From: an uncultured Rhodospirillaceae bacterium | GTDB taxonomy: Bacteria; Pseudomonadota; Alphaproteobacteria; Rhodospirillales; UBA2165 | Direction: 5' to 3' | DNA: 9,616 nt | NCBI GenBank assembly: GCA_913054205.1 | Contig: CAJXJM010000062.1 | Coordinates: 1-9,616 of the forward strand | In this document: in pieces, positions 1 to 7,507 of the stretch | Numbering within the stretch: position 1 is the stretch's first letter | Layout of the letters: each line of letters begins with the position of its first letter | The notes under the pieces: generated by a model | Seen by the model: the letters and a program-made list of their open reading frames with translations, nothing else | What the model was told of the DNA's origin: nothing | Databases searched by the model: none | Position numbers and translations under genes: made by a program

Positions 1-32
1 GCCATAAAATTGCTCATATAGTCACTAGGGTC

Positions 33-755
33 ATGTTTAACTATTTCGCAAATCCAACTCGATTTCTGCGCTTAACGTCGAAGCTGCAACCCCTTGCCAT
101 GGTGGTCGCGTTGATCTGTTTGGGGACGGGTCTCTTTTACGCATTATTCAAATCACCGCCCGACTATCAACAAAGCGAAACGGTGCGCATGATGTATGTC
201 CATGTGCCAGCAGCGTGGATGGCGATGTTCTGTTATGTGACGCTGGCTTGTGCCAGTGCGGTGGCTTTAATCTGGCGCCATATGGTTGCCGATATCGTCG
301 CTAAATCGACGGCCCCGATTGGCGCGTGTTTTACTTTTTTAGCACTTGCGACCGGTTCGCTCTGGGGTAAGCCAATGTGGGGTACATGGTGGGTGTGGGA
401 TGCGCGGCTCACCTCGGTTTTAATCTTATTCTTTCTCTATCTCGGCTACATGGTCCTGTATAACGCTTTTGATGAGCCAACCCGAGGCGCACGCGCGGCG
501 GCCATTTTATCCATCGTTGGTGTGATCAATGTGCCAATCATCAAGTTTTCCGTCGAATGGTGGAACACGCTCCACCAACCTGCCAGCGTTATCAAAATGG
601 ACGGCCTGGCGATCCATCCGAGCATGTTGACGCCTTTGCTGCTTATGGCCGTAGGCTATACCGCGTTTTATTTCTGGGTACTGTTTATTCGCACCCGCGC
701 TGAGCTCAATGCCAACAAAGTGCGGGCGCTCAGAATCCGCCAAGCAGAGGGTTAG
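33..755 (+). CDS. ccmC: CcmC, heme-handling subunit of the System I cytochrome c maturation complex
   Basis: CcmC is the inner-membrane protein that presents heme to the chaperone CcmE together with CcmD. The 240-residue product has about six hydrophobic segments and the tryptophan-rich WWD signature at residues 116-127 (W116, W119, W120, W122, D123). Flanking periplasmic heme-ligand histidines are at H57 (in YVHVPAAW) and H181 (in NTLHQP), matching the E. coli pair H60 and H184. Length is normal for the family. The start at 33 fits the usual N-terminus (ANPTRFLRL). AGGG at 27-30 is only two bases away, so the ribosome site is unconventional, and the frame stays open to the window edge. It is first in the visible ccm operon; ccmD follows after 4 bases. 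A stop at 19-21 in another frame could end an upstream ccmB, but too little is visible to say. Confidence 0.96.
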   Translation: MFNYFANPTRFLRLTSKLQPLAMVVALICLGTGLFYALFKSPPDYQQSETVRMMYVHVPAAWMAMFCYVTLACASAVALIWRHMVADIVAKSTAPIGACFTFLALATGSLWGKPMWGTWWVWDARLTSVLILFFLYLGYMVLYNAFDEPTRGARAAAILSIVGVINVPIIKFSVEWWNTLHQPASVIKMDGLAIHPSMLTPLLLMAVGYTAFYFWVLFIRTRAELNANKVRALRIRQAEG

Positions 756-759
756 AACG

Positions 760-927
760 ATGTCAGAGTTTTTTAGCATGGGTGGGTATGGCTCGTTTAT
801 TTGGGCAGCGTTTGGCTTATCGGCGGTCGTTCTCATTGGTCTATTTGTGCAAAGTCAGCGCTTTCTTAAAACCTCGGAAGCGGAGTTAAGTGCCCTTCAA
901 GATCGAGAGGCTGATAATGGCGCTTAA
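760..927 (+). CDS. ccmD: CcmD, small heme exporter accessory protein
   Basis: CcmD is a small single-span membrane protein that stabilises CcmC-CcmE and helps release holo-CcmE from the CcmABC transporter. The 55-residue product has the usual layout: a short N-terminus with the GGYGSFIWAAFG motif (residues 8-19), one membrane helix at about residues 13-29, and a charged C-terminal tail (QSQRFLKTSEAELSAL). The start at 760 is chosen over one at 709 because AGAGGG at 746-751 lies eight bases before it, and because the upstream extension would lie inside ccmC. It starts 4 bases after ccmC and overlaps ccmE by 11 bases, which suggests translational coupling. Sequence conservation in CcmD is low, so the call rests on size, motif and position together. 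Confidence 0.92.
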   Translation: MSEFFSMGGYGSFIWAAFGLSAVVLIGLFVQSQRFLKTSEAELSALQDREADNGA

Positions 928-1381
928 ACGCAAACATAGACGTCTGTCTTTTGTGGCGCTGGGCCTGTTGGCTTTGGGCGCAGCGGCCGCGCTTATTTTA
1001 ACAGCCTTCGAAGACAATATTGTGTTCTTCCACAGCCCAACTGAAATCCAAGAGAAATTTGCCGCAAATGAGTTGAAGCCTGCTCAACGTTTGCGCATTG
1101 GTGGTTTGGTCGTCGAAGGCAGTGTCACCAAAACCGGTGATGGTGCGACAACTCGCTTCAAAGTGACTGATCTGACTAAATCCATTGTGGTAGAGTACCG
1201 TGGAATATTGCCGGACCTTTTCCGGGAAGGCCAAGGCATCGTCGCCGAAGGGCATTACAACAACAACGTCTTTACAGCGCGAGAAGTTCTCGCCAAACAT
1301 GATGAGAACTATATGCCGCCGGAAGTCGCTGCAGCTCTGAAAAAATCTGGACAGTGGAAACCTGCTGGGAAAGAGAAGTAA
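917..1381 (+). CDS. ccmE: CcmE, periplasmic heme chaperone
   Basis: CcmE covalently binds heme delivered by CcmC and hands it to the CcmF-CcmH-CcmI lyase. The 154-residue product has a basic N-terminus (KRKHRR), one membrane anchor at about residues 10-30 and a periplasmic OB-fold domain. The heme-attachment motif HxxxY is present as H128-D-E-N-Y132, followed by MPPEV as in the family. It is therefore the histidine type, not the cysteine variant found in some archaea and sulfate reducers. The start at 917 is preferred over 890 because GAGAGG at 905-910 is ideally placed and the shorter N-terminus is the family norm. It overlaps the end of ccmD by 11 bases and is followed by ccmF after 11 bases. 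Confidence 0.96.
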   Translation: MALKRKHRRLSFVALGLLALGAAAALILTAFEDNIVFFHSPTEIQEKFAANELKPAQRLRIGGLVVEGSVTKTGDGATTRFKVTDLTKSIVVEYRGILPDLFREGQGIVAEGHYNNNVFTAREVLAKHDENYMPPEVAAALKKSGQWKPAGKEK

Positions 1382-1392
1382 GTAGAAACATT

Positions 1393-3390
1393 ATGATCGT
1401 TGAAACAGGCCATTTCGCACTCATCTTGGCACTCTTTGTTGCTGCCCTTCAAGGCACCTTGCCGATGATTGGTGCACATCGGCGAGACCAAGCGCTGATG
1501 GCGATTGCCGCACCGGCCGCTCTCATTCAATTGGCCTTGGTCATCGTCGCCTTTGCGGCCCTCACTTATGCGTTCGTGACGTCAGATTTTTCCGTCCTCA
1601 ACGTTGTGCAAAACTCTCATACCGACAAGCCAATGCTCTACAAGATCAGCGGCGTCTGGGGCAACCATGAAGGCTCTATGCTGCTCTGGGCATTGATCTT
1701 GTCACTTTATGGCGGTGCAATTGCCGCCTTTGGCAAAAATCTGAGACCCTCTTTAAAAGTTCGGGTTCTAGGTGTGCAGTCCTTGATCGCCACGGGCATT
1801 CTGGCGTTTATTTTACTCACCTCTAATCCGTTCACACGCGTGGTCCCCGCGCCAATCAACGGCAATAGTTTAAACCCGCTTTTGCAGGACCCCGGATTGG
1901 CGTTTCACCCGCCGCTGCTTTATCTCGGTTATGTCGGGCTATCGATCACTTTTTCTTTCGCTGTCGCCGCCTTAATCGAAGGGCGGGTTGATGCGGCCTG
2001 GGCAAGATGGGTTCGGCCGTGGACGTTGGCGGCCTGGGGCTTCCTCACCGCAGGCATTTCACTAGGCTCCTGGTGGGCCTATTACGAGCTTGGTTGGGGC
2101 GGCTGGTGGTTCTGGGACCCGGTTGAAAATGCGTCCTTCATGCCGTGGCTCGCGGCAACGGCGCTATTGCATTCAGCGATCGTCTCCGAGAAACGAGACA
2201 GCCTCAAAAGCTGGACGATCTTTCTCGCCATCATCGCTTTCGGGCTCAGCTTGCTCGGAACCTTCCTGGTGCGCTCCGGTGTCATTACATCTGTGCACGC
2301 CTTTGCATCCGATCCGACCCGCGGGGTCTTTATACTTTTGCTGCTGGTGGTGACCATCGGCGGTGCTTTTGCGTTGTTTGCCTGGCGCGGACCGAGCCTT
2401 AAAGGCAGTGGATTGTTTCAACCCATATCGCGCGAAGGTGGATTACTGCTCAACAACTTTTTGCTGACAGTTGCCGCAGCCTCGGTGTTACTTGGCACGC
2501 TTTATCCGCTGTTCATCGATGTTTTGGAGCTTGGCAAAGTCTCGGTCGGCGCACCCTATTTTGAGAGCGTCTTTATCCCCATGATGATTCCGATGTTAAT
2601 GGTCATGGCGATTGCCCCTTTCCTGAAATGGAAGCGCGGTGATTTTTTAGGAGCCACTGCCCGGCTAAAGATCGCCCTCATCATCACAATTGTTGGCGGA
2701 CTGCTCACCTGGTCCATTATTGACCGGGCAAGCGCCTTTGCCGCCTTCGGGATGGCATTGGCGATCTGGTTGTTTATAGCCGTCCTCACCGAACTCGCTG
2801 AGCGCATAAAATTGTTTCGCGTGCCCTTGATTGAAAGTGGCAGACGCCTGCTGCACCAACCACGCGCCAGCTGGGGGATGACATTTGCGCATGCCGGGTT
2901 GGCTATTATGGTTGCCGGCATGACCGCATCAAGCGCATGGCGGGTCGAGAGCATTCAAGTCATGAAATTCGGCGATAGTGTCACCGTTGGCGGCTACACC
3001 TACACCCTCAAAGACGTTAGAGAAGTGCCGGGGCCAAACTATATAGCCACCCGCGGCACATTTATTGTCACCCAAAGTGGTGCATCGGGCGAAGATGACG
3101 CTCTCACTCTTTATCCTGAAAAACGCACCTACAAGACCCGCAAAATGACGACCACCGAGGCTGCTATTCATCCAACTTTTTTGGGCGACCTCTACGCTGT
3201 TGTCGGCGACAAAGACGAGAAAAGCGGCGGCTACGTCACGCGCATCTATTTCAATCCCCTGGTGTCATGGATGTGGACAGGTGCGCTGATCATGGTACTC
3301 GGTGCCGGCATTAGTCTAAGCGATCGCCGCCACCGGGTCGGGGCGCCCGCCAAAAGCAAGATCGTTCCAGGTAGCGTGCCCGCGGAATGA
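1393..3390 (+). CDS. ccmF: CcmF, cytochrome c heme lyase core subunit
   Basis: CcmF is the integral-membrane heme lyase that takes heme from CcmE and attaches it to the CXXCH cysteines of apocytochrome c. The 665-residue product is close to E. coli CcmF (about 647). The WWD signature lies at residues 235-247 (W235, W238, W239, W241, D242, P243, N246). All four functional histidines line up with those of E. coli: H172 and H302 as periplasmic ligands of the WWD heme (E. coli H173, H303), and H260 and H500 as transmembrane ligands of the stable b heme (E. coli H261, H491). The GVWGNHEGSMLLW motif is at residues 87-99. The ATG at 1393 gives the standard N-terminus; 13 codons upstream to 1354 are open but lie inside ccmE. 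The stop overlaps the ccmG start by four bases (ATGA). Confidence 0.98.
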   Translation: MIVETGHFALILALFVAALQGTLPMIGAHRRDQALMAIAAPAALIQLALVIVAFAALTYAFVTSDFSVLNVVQNSHTDKPMLYKISGVWGNHEGSMLLWALILSLYGGAIAAFGKNLRPSLKVRVLGVQSLIATGILAFILLTSNPFTRVVPAPINGNSLNPLLQDPGLAFHPPLLYLGYVGLSITFSFAVAALIEGRVDAAWARWVRPWTLAAWGFLTAGISLGSWWAYYELGWGGWWFWDPVENASFMPWLAATALLHSAIVSEKRDSLKSWTIFLAIIAFGLSLLGTFLVRSGVITSVHAFASDPTRGVFILLLLVVTIGGAFALFAWRGPSLKGSGLFQPISREGGLLLNNFLLTVAAASVLLGTLYPLFIDVLELGKVSVGAPYFESVFIPMMIPMLMVMAIAPFLKWKRGDFLGATARLKIALIITIVGGLLTWSIIDRASAFAAFGMALAIWLFIAVLTELAERIKLFRVPLIESGRRLLHQPRASWGMTFAHAGLAIMVAGMTASSAWRVESIQVMKFGDSVTVGGYTYTLKDVREVPGPNYIATRGTFIVTQSGASGEDDALTLYPEKRTYKTRKMTTTEAAIHPTFLGDLYAVVGDKDEKSGGYVTRIYFNPLVSWMWTGALIMVLGAGISLSDRRHRVGAPAKSKIVPGSVPAE

Positions 3391-3923
3391 ACAGGTTTGC
3401 CTATTATACCCCGCTGGTATTGCTAGGCGTTCTTGCCGTCTATTTTGCGGCCGGTTTAGGGCGCGATTCGCAAACCTTGCAATCGGTGTTGATCAATCAA
3501 AAGGTGCCGGAGTTTTCGCTCCAACCGATTGAAGGCGCAACCAAAGGATTATCAAGTGCTGATCTTAAAAACCAAGTCGTCTTGGTAAATATTTTTGGCT
3601 CCTGGTGTGTTTCCTGCAGGATCGAACATCCGTTCCTGATGGAACTAAAGGAAAAAAATATAGTGCCGGTTTATGGTATTGATTGGCGCGAAGTAAATCG
3701 CCAAGCCGGGCCTCGCTGGCTCAAAAAATTTGGCAGTCCCTATACTTTAATCGGTGATGATCCAAAAAGCCGCGGCGCAATTGCCTTTGGCGTCACCGGC
3801 GCGCCGGAAACTTTCTTTGTCGATAAACAAGGTGTCATTCGCTACAAACATATGGGTCCGATCACCGAGCAAAACTGGAACGACACGTTGAAACCGATCT
3901 TGGACGAGTTGAGAAAACAATGA
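3387..3923 (+). CDS. ccmG: CcmG/DsbE, thiol-disulfide oxidoreductase for cytochrome c maturation
   Basis: CcmG is a membrane-anchored periplasmic thioredoxin-like protein that keeps the apocytochrome CXXCH thiols, or CcmH, reduced. The 178-residue product has one N-terminal anchor (residues 7-24), then a thioredoxin fold with the redox motif W73-C74-V-S-C77 followed by RIEHP, and the cis-proline loop GVTGAPETFF with P140. Those features separate CcmG from generic TlpA-like proteins. Length is typical for DsbE. The start codon overlaps the ccmF stop as ATGA and has no strong Shine-Dalgarno sequence directly before it, so translation is probably coupled to ccmF. Its stop overlaps the ccmH start in the same way. 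Confidence 0.96.
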   Translation: MNRFAYYTPLVLLGVLAVYFAAGLGRDSQTLQSVLINQKVPEFSLQPIEGATKGLSSADLKNQVVLVNIFGSWCVSCRIEHPFLMELKEKNIVPVYGIDWREVNRQAGPRWLKKFGSPYTLIGDDPKSRGAIAFGVTGAPETFFVDKQGVIRYKHMGPITEQNWNDTLKPILDELRKQ

Positions 3924-4342
3924 AGTTTTTAGCGGTCATTTTTGCGCTTGGGCTCTTATCAGCGCCCGTTGGGGCAGTTGAGCCGAGCGAAATCCTCAAA
4001 GACCCCTTGCTGGAGAAACGCGCGCGCTCGATCAGTAAGGGCCTGCGCTGTGTTGTTTGCCAGAACCAATCGATTGACGATTCGGATGCGCCATTGGCGC
4101 GCGACCTCCGAGTTCTGGTGCGAGATAGAATTGTCGCCGGTGATAGCGATCAAGCGGTGATCGACTATGTCGTCTCACGCTATGGAGATTTTGTCCTTTT
4201 ACGACCGCCGGTTAAAGCGGTCACTTTGGTGCTGTGGTTTGGCCCCATTGTGATCGCCTTGATCGGCGTCTTCGGCATAATCCTTTTCTTCCGGCGCCAG
4301 AAAAAATACGCCGCCCAATTGGAAAAGGAGACGAAAGCTTGA
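3920..4342 (+). CDS. ccmH: CcmH (CycL type), thiol subunit of the heme lyase complex
   Basis: CcmH is the periplasmic thiol-disulfide partner of CcmF and acts on the apocytochrome CXXCH site. The 140-residue product has a signal peptide (residues 1-19, ending VGA), the hallmark LRCVVCQNQ motif with redox cysteines C44 and C47, the following SIDDS and RYGDFVLLRPP conserved blocks, and a C-terminal membrane anchor at residues 103-124. This is the short, unfused form seen in alphaproteobacteria; E. coli CcmH carries an extra C-terminal TPR domain corresponding to CcmI. It overlaps ccmG by four bases (ATGA) and its stop overlaps the TTG start of ccmI (TTGA). Confidence 0.97.
   Translation: MKFLAVIFALGLLSAPVGAVEPSEILKDPLLEKRARSISKGLRCVVCQNQSIDDSDAPLARDLRVLVRDRIVAGDSDQAVIDYVVSRYGDFVLLRPPVKAVTLVLWFGPIVIALIGVFGIILFFRRQKKYAAQLEKETKA
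4325..4330 (+). promoter_or_regulatory. Shine-Dalgarno sequence that sets the TTG start of ccmI
   Basis: AAGGAG lies eight bases before a TTG at 4339, inside the last codons of ccmH. It is the strongest ribosome site in this part of the operon. It supports TTG 4339 as the ccmI start over the in-frame ATG at 4234, which would add 35 residues encoded within ccmH. Confidence 0.8.
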
Positions 4343-5460
4343 GTCTCTGGATTGCGTTCGGCGCGCTTCTGGTTATCACTTTAAGTATCGTTGTGCTGCC
4401 TTTGATACGGGGCAAACGTGGCGTAATGCTCGATCACAATGCGATGGTCTATCGAGACCAATTAACCGAAATCGATAGCGATGTGGAGCGTGGCTTACTC
4501 AGCGAAAGCGAGGCCAAGGCGCTCAAAACTGAAATCAATCGCCGTATTGAGAAATTACCAGAGGTGGAACTTTCAGAGAAAGACTCCCGCAAACTCCAAC
4601 TCAGCGCAGCAATTGCAATCATGATAGTTTTGCCGCTCGCAGCGCTTGGGCTGTATCGTCATTTGGGCTCACCTGAAAAGCCGGATTTACCCTTCGCTGC
4701 TCGAACTTTTGCACCGCCGCCAAAATCTGCTCAAATCCAAGCCAATGCCGAAATGGCACGGCTGGTTGAAGCCTTGCAAAAACGCATGGAGCAAAGTCCC
4801 GATAAGTTAGACGGCTGGCTTTTATTGGGACGTTCATTGGTGACTTTAGAACATTACGCCGATGCTTCGAATGCGTTCAAGCGTGCTTTCAAACTGGATC
4901 CGACCCGCGCAGAAATCGCCGCCTCAATTGCCGAGACAGCCTTTATGGCAGCCGGCGGAAAATTTGATGGCGAGCCTCGTACTTTTTTTACAATGGCTCA
5001 AAAATTAAACCCGAAGGAACATAAGGCACTGTTTTACATTGGCCTTGATCTGGCAAACCAAAAGAAGTTTTCAGAAGCCATTCAAATTTGGGTGGATTTA
5101 ATGGCGATCTCACCGGTCGGCGCACCTTGGTTTGATACCGTGCGTCAGCGGCTTGTCGACGCCGCTGAGGCCGGAAATCTTAAAATTGCGAATTTTACCC
5201 CACGGTTTAAGGTCCTTGAGACTTCCGCACCTGGTCCGACCCAAGAAGACATCAAAGCGGCTGGGGAAATGTCCGGCGAAGACCGCCAAGCTTTCATTCG
5301 CTCAATGGTCGAGAGATTGGCCGAGAGGTTAAAGTCCGAGCCGAATGATTTAAATGGCTGGCAACGTTTGGCGCGTGCCTATCGCGTGTTGGGAAAAACC
5401 AAAAAAGCTGATGATGCCGAGAGGCGCATCGATGAGCTCGTAAAATCTCAAATTAAATAA
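4339..5460 (+). CDS. ccmI: CcmI, TPR apocytochrome c chaperone subunit of the heme lyase
   Basis: CcmI binds the C-terminus of apocytochrome c and delivers it to CcmF-CcmH. Read from the TTG at 4339, the 373-residue protein begins with a membrane helix (residues 3-23), followed by a cytoplasmic leucine-zipper-like region with the family block VYRDQLTEIDSDVERGLLSE (residues 37-56). A second helix spans about residues 88-106. A periplasmic TPR domain then begins near residue 135 (LDGWLLLGRSL, then YADASNAFKRAFKLDP). The C-terminal part carries a further helical-repeat segment (LNGWQRLARAYRVLGKTKKA). Starting at TTG makes the first helix the true N-terminus, as in other CcmI proteins; the upstream ATG gives a non-homologous charged extension. 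It is the last gene of the operon, and no clear hairpin terminator follows. Confidence 0.94.
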   Translation: MSLWIAFGALLVITLSIVVLPLIRGKRGVMLDHNAMVYRDQLTEIDSDVERGLLSESEAKALKTEINRRIEKLPEVELSEKDSRKLQLSAAIAIMIVLPLAALGLYRHLGSPEKPDLPFAARTFAPPPKSAQIQANAEMARLVEALQKRMEQSPDKLDGWLLLGRSLVTLEHYADASNAFKRAFKLDPTRAEIAASIAETAFMAAGGKFDGEPRTFFTMAQKLNPKEHKALFYIGLDLANQKKFSEAIQIWVDLMAISPVGAPWFDTVRQRLVDAAEAGNLKIANFTPRFKVLETSAPGPTQEDIKAAGEMSGEDRQAFIRSMVERLAERLKSEPNDLNGWQRLARAYRVLGKTKKADDAERRIDELVKSQIK

Positions 5461-5540
5461 CTATAATCAGCGCGCTAGGCGTTGGTTTCATTAAACAATA
5501 ATACGTCTCAACCGAATAGAATAAATGGGGAAAATTCCTA

Positions 5541-6450
5541 ATGGTAAAAGGCCAAAAACTTAGAGGAACGCCACTGTATATACTAAGGCTCGCCTGCTTT
5601 TTCAGCATGGCGTTGGTCCTTTCAACCTTGGTAGATGGGCAAAATGTCGCGTTTAGTGCCGACAAAGCCACGAATAACACTGTCAAAAAATATGTTCGCT
5701 ATGCCCATGGCGGCAAAACTTCCTATGGCCGCGTCGTCGGAACGACGGTCTTTGAATTGTCAGGGTCCCTCTTCAATGAACCAAAGGAAACCGGCAAAAA
5801 ACTCAAACTGGCCGATTTGAAAATTCTTATTCCGACCACGCCCAGCAAAATCTTCGCGGTTGGCATGAATTACGCCAGCCACGCCTCTTCTTCCGGCAAT
5901 CCTCCTGTATTTGCCAAATTTCCAAGCACGCTACTCGCCCATGGCAAAGATATCGTCATTCCGCCCGATGCCGGAAACCCTCACTACGAAGGTGAAATGG
6001 TGGTCGTTATTGGCAAGAAGGCCAAAAATATAGCCGAAAAAGATGTTCACAAATTATGTATTTGGCGTGACGGCGGGCAATGATGTCAGCGAACGCCACT
6101 GGCAGTCGATGGATTTGCAATGGTTACGGGGAAAAGCGGCAGATGGATTTGGTCCGGTCGGTCCTTATGTGGTGACCGGCCTCAATTACAATGATTTGCA
6201 GGTCCAAACCCGGCTCAATGGCGAAGTTCGTCAATCCGAGAGTACAAAAAATATGATCCATAGTGTCGATAAAGTGGTGAGCTGGTTGAGCCGATATTTT
6301 ACGCTCATGCCTGGTGATTTAATTTACACCGGAACACCCGGCAGCACACGCGGCATGAAGGCCGGTGATATCGTCGAGATTGAAGTTGAAGGTGTCGGGG
6401 TGCTTCGAAACCGCCTCGTAAATAGTAGCGGACTAAAAAAGAGTAATTGA
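5541..6450 (+). pseudogene. Exported fumarylacetoacetate hydrolase (FAH) family protein, interrupted by a one-base frameshift
   Basis: FAH-family enzymes hydrolyse or decarboxylate acylpyruvate-type substrates with a bound divalent metal. Two overlapping frames hold one protein: 5541-6083 (N-terminal part) and 6043-6450 (C-terminal part). Skipping one A in the AAA at 6051-6053 joins them as AEKDVH-NYVFGVTAGNDVS and gives 302 residues. In that product the metal ligands are E150 and E152 (HYEGEM) and D181 (AGNDVS); the E-to-D spacing of 29 equals that of human FAHD1 as I recall it. Residues 49-80 (KKYVRYAHGGKTSYGRVVG) resemble the small N-terminal DUF2437-type domain. Residues 1-40 look like a signal peptide or anchor (basic start, hydrophobic core 17-31), unusual for FAH enzymes. 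The usual lid HxxE has Ser at the Glu position (H114, S117). GGGGA at 5527-5531 supports the start. A pseudogene or a sequencing error are both possible; the substrate is unknown. Confidence 0.85.
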
Positions 6451-6554
6451 GTGTAACCGTGCGATAATAGTAAGTTAATGGTGGAAATGTTGCTGCTTTG
6501 CACCAAAATCTAAATACACCTTCTTCTGCGTAGAAAATATGCGTTAGGAAATCA
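6451..6554 (+). other. Intergenic leader upstream of the DHH phosphoesterase gene
   Basis: This 104-base gap separates the FAH remnant from the DHH gene. I found no convincing -35/-10 pair, terminator hairpin or small ORF in it. TAGGAA at 6545-6550, four bases before the ATG at 6555, is the likely ribosome site. The gap is long enough to hold a promoter for the DHH-mscS pair, but this is inferred from spacing only. Confidence 0.35.
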
Positions 6555-7487
6555 ATGTCTGAACAAAAATTCCGTCTTGTAGCTCGAGCCGATTTTGATG
6601 GCGTCGTCGCTGGTGGATTGTTGATTGAGCGCGATATGATTAATGACGAAATTCTCTTCGCCGAACCTCGTGAAGTACAGCAAGGTCAAATCAATATTAC
6701 CGGCAATGACGTGACGACGAACTTGCCGTATGTCGAAGGCGTTCACATGTGTTTCGATCACCATTTAAGCGAAACTGTACGTGTGAAGAAGCAACGAAAT
6801 CATATCATTGACCCCAATGCCCCATCGGCGGCGCGCGTCGTCTATGACTACTTTGGCGGCGAATTGGCTTTCCCAAAAATTTCAACGGAAATGATGGCTG
6901 CCGTTGATAAAGCAGATTCTGCCCAATATGTAGAAAGTGAAATCCTCGCTCCGGAGGGCTGGACCATTCTCAACTTCCTGCTTGATCCTCGGACCGGTCT
7001 TTCGCGCATTGAAAACTTCGACATTTCCCACGAGCAATTGATGAAAGACATGGTGGTCTATTGCCGCCATCACCCCATCGAAGAAATATTGCAAATCCCG
7101 GATGTCGAACAACGCCTTCACATTTTCCTGGAACACGAAGAATACGCCGAATTGCAGCTAAAACGCTGCGCCTCGATTGACGGTAATATAGTTATCGCAG
7201 ATATGCGCGGCGAAGATGATATTTATGTCTGCAATCGTTTTTTGATCTACGGTCTTTTTCCTGCCGCCCAAGTCTCTATCCATATTTTCCCCGGCGACGA
7301 TGAAACCAAAACTTTATTCGCGGTCGGCAAATCAATCCTCAACAAATCATCTAAATCAAATATCGGTCTGTTAATGCTGGAACAAGGCGGCGGCGGTCAT
7401 GAGGGTGTTGGCACCTGCCAAGTCACCAACGATAAAGTCGATGAAGTGTTGATGCATCTTATAGAGCGCATTAATGCAGACGGCTAA
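6555..7487 (+). CDS. DHH/DHHA1-family phosphoesterase (exopolyphosphatase-like)
   Basis: The 310-residue protein belongs to the DHH phosphoesterase superfamily, manganese-dependent hydrolases of phosphodiester or phosphoanhydride bonds (RecJ, nanoRNase, exopolyphosphatase and cyclic-dinucleotide hydrolases). Metal-binding motifs are visible in order: D13-F-D15 near the N-terminus (RADFDGVVAGG), the DHH triad D68-H69-H70 (CFDHHLSE), and aspartates D118 and D121 (AAVDKADSAQY). The C-terminal DHHA1-type substrate loop is GGGGHEGVGT at residues 278-287. There is no signal peptide or membrane segment, so it should be cytosolic. Relatives are often labelled exopolyphosphatase, but the motifs do not fix the substrate; a short oligonucleotide or cyclic dinucleotide is equally possible. 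The mscS gene follows after 20 bases, so the two are probably co-transcribed. Confidence 0.85.
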   Translation: MSEQKFRLVARADFDGVVAGGLLIERDMINDEILFAEPREVQQGQINITGNDVTTNLPYVEGVHMCFDHHLSETVRVKKQRNHIIDPNAPSAARVVYDYFGGELAFPKISTEMMAAVDKADSAQYVESEILAPEGWTILNFLLDPRTGLSRIENFDISHEQLMKDMVVYCRHHPIEEILQIPDVEQRLHIFLEHEEYAELQLKRCASIDGNIVIADMRGEDDIYVCNRFLIYGLFPAAQVSIHIFPGDDETKTLFAVGKSILNKSSKSNIGLLMLEQGGGGHEGVGTCQVTNDKVDEVLMHLIERINADG

Positions 7488-7507
7488 TTTCGAGAGGCCA
7501 AATCCTC

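Noticed and set aside
1..21. Possible last six codons of ccmB in frame 1, ending with TAG at 19-21
   Set aside because: The residues AIKLLI are too few to identify a protein, even though ccmB is the expected upstream neighbour.
507..836. Minus-strand open frame across ccmC and ccmD
   Set aside because: It is antisense to two well-supported genes, has no recognisable domain and its codon pattern is that of a shadow frame.
2556..2954. Minus-strand open frame of 132 codons inside ccmF
   Set aside because: Antisense to a strongly conserved region of ccmF with no family resemblance or ribosome site; a shadow frame.
5462..5467. Perfect TATAAT just after the ccmI stop, as a -10 box for the FAH gene
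   Set aside because: Positions 16-18 bases upstream hold no recognisable -35 hexamer (best about 3 of 6), and the site sits in AT-rich sequence where such a hexamer is expected by chance.
5468..5477. Short palindrome AGCGCGCT after ccmI as a transcription terminator
   Set aside because: There is no loop and no T-run after it; a self-complementary 8-mer alone does not make a terminator.
5571..5600. LAC at residues 17-19 of the FAH protein as a lipoprotein box
   Set aside because: Arginine is at position -3 and the hydrophobic core follows the cysteine instead of preceding it, so it does not fit a lipobox.
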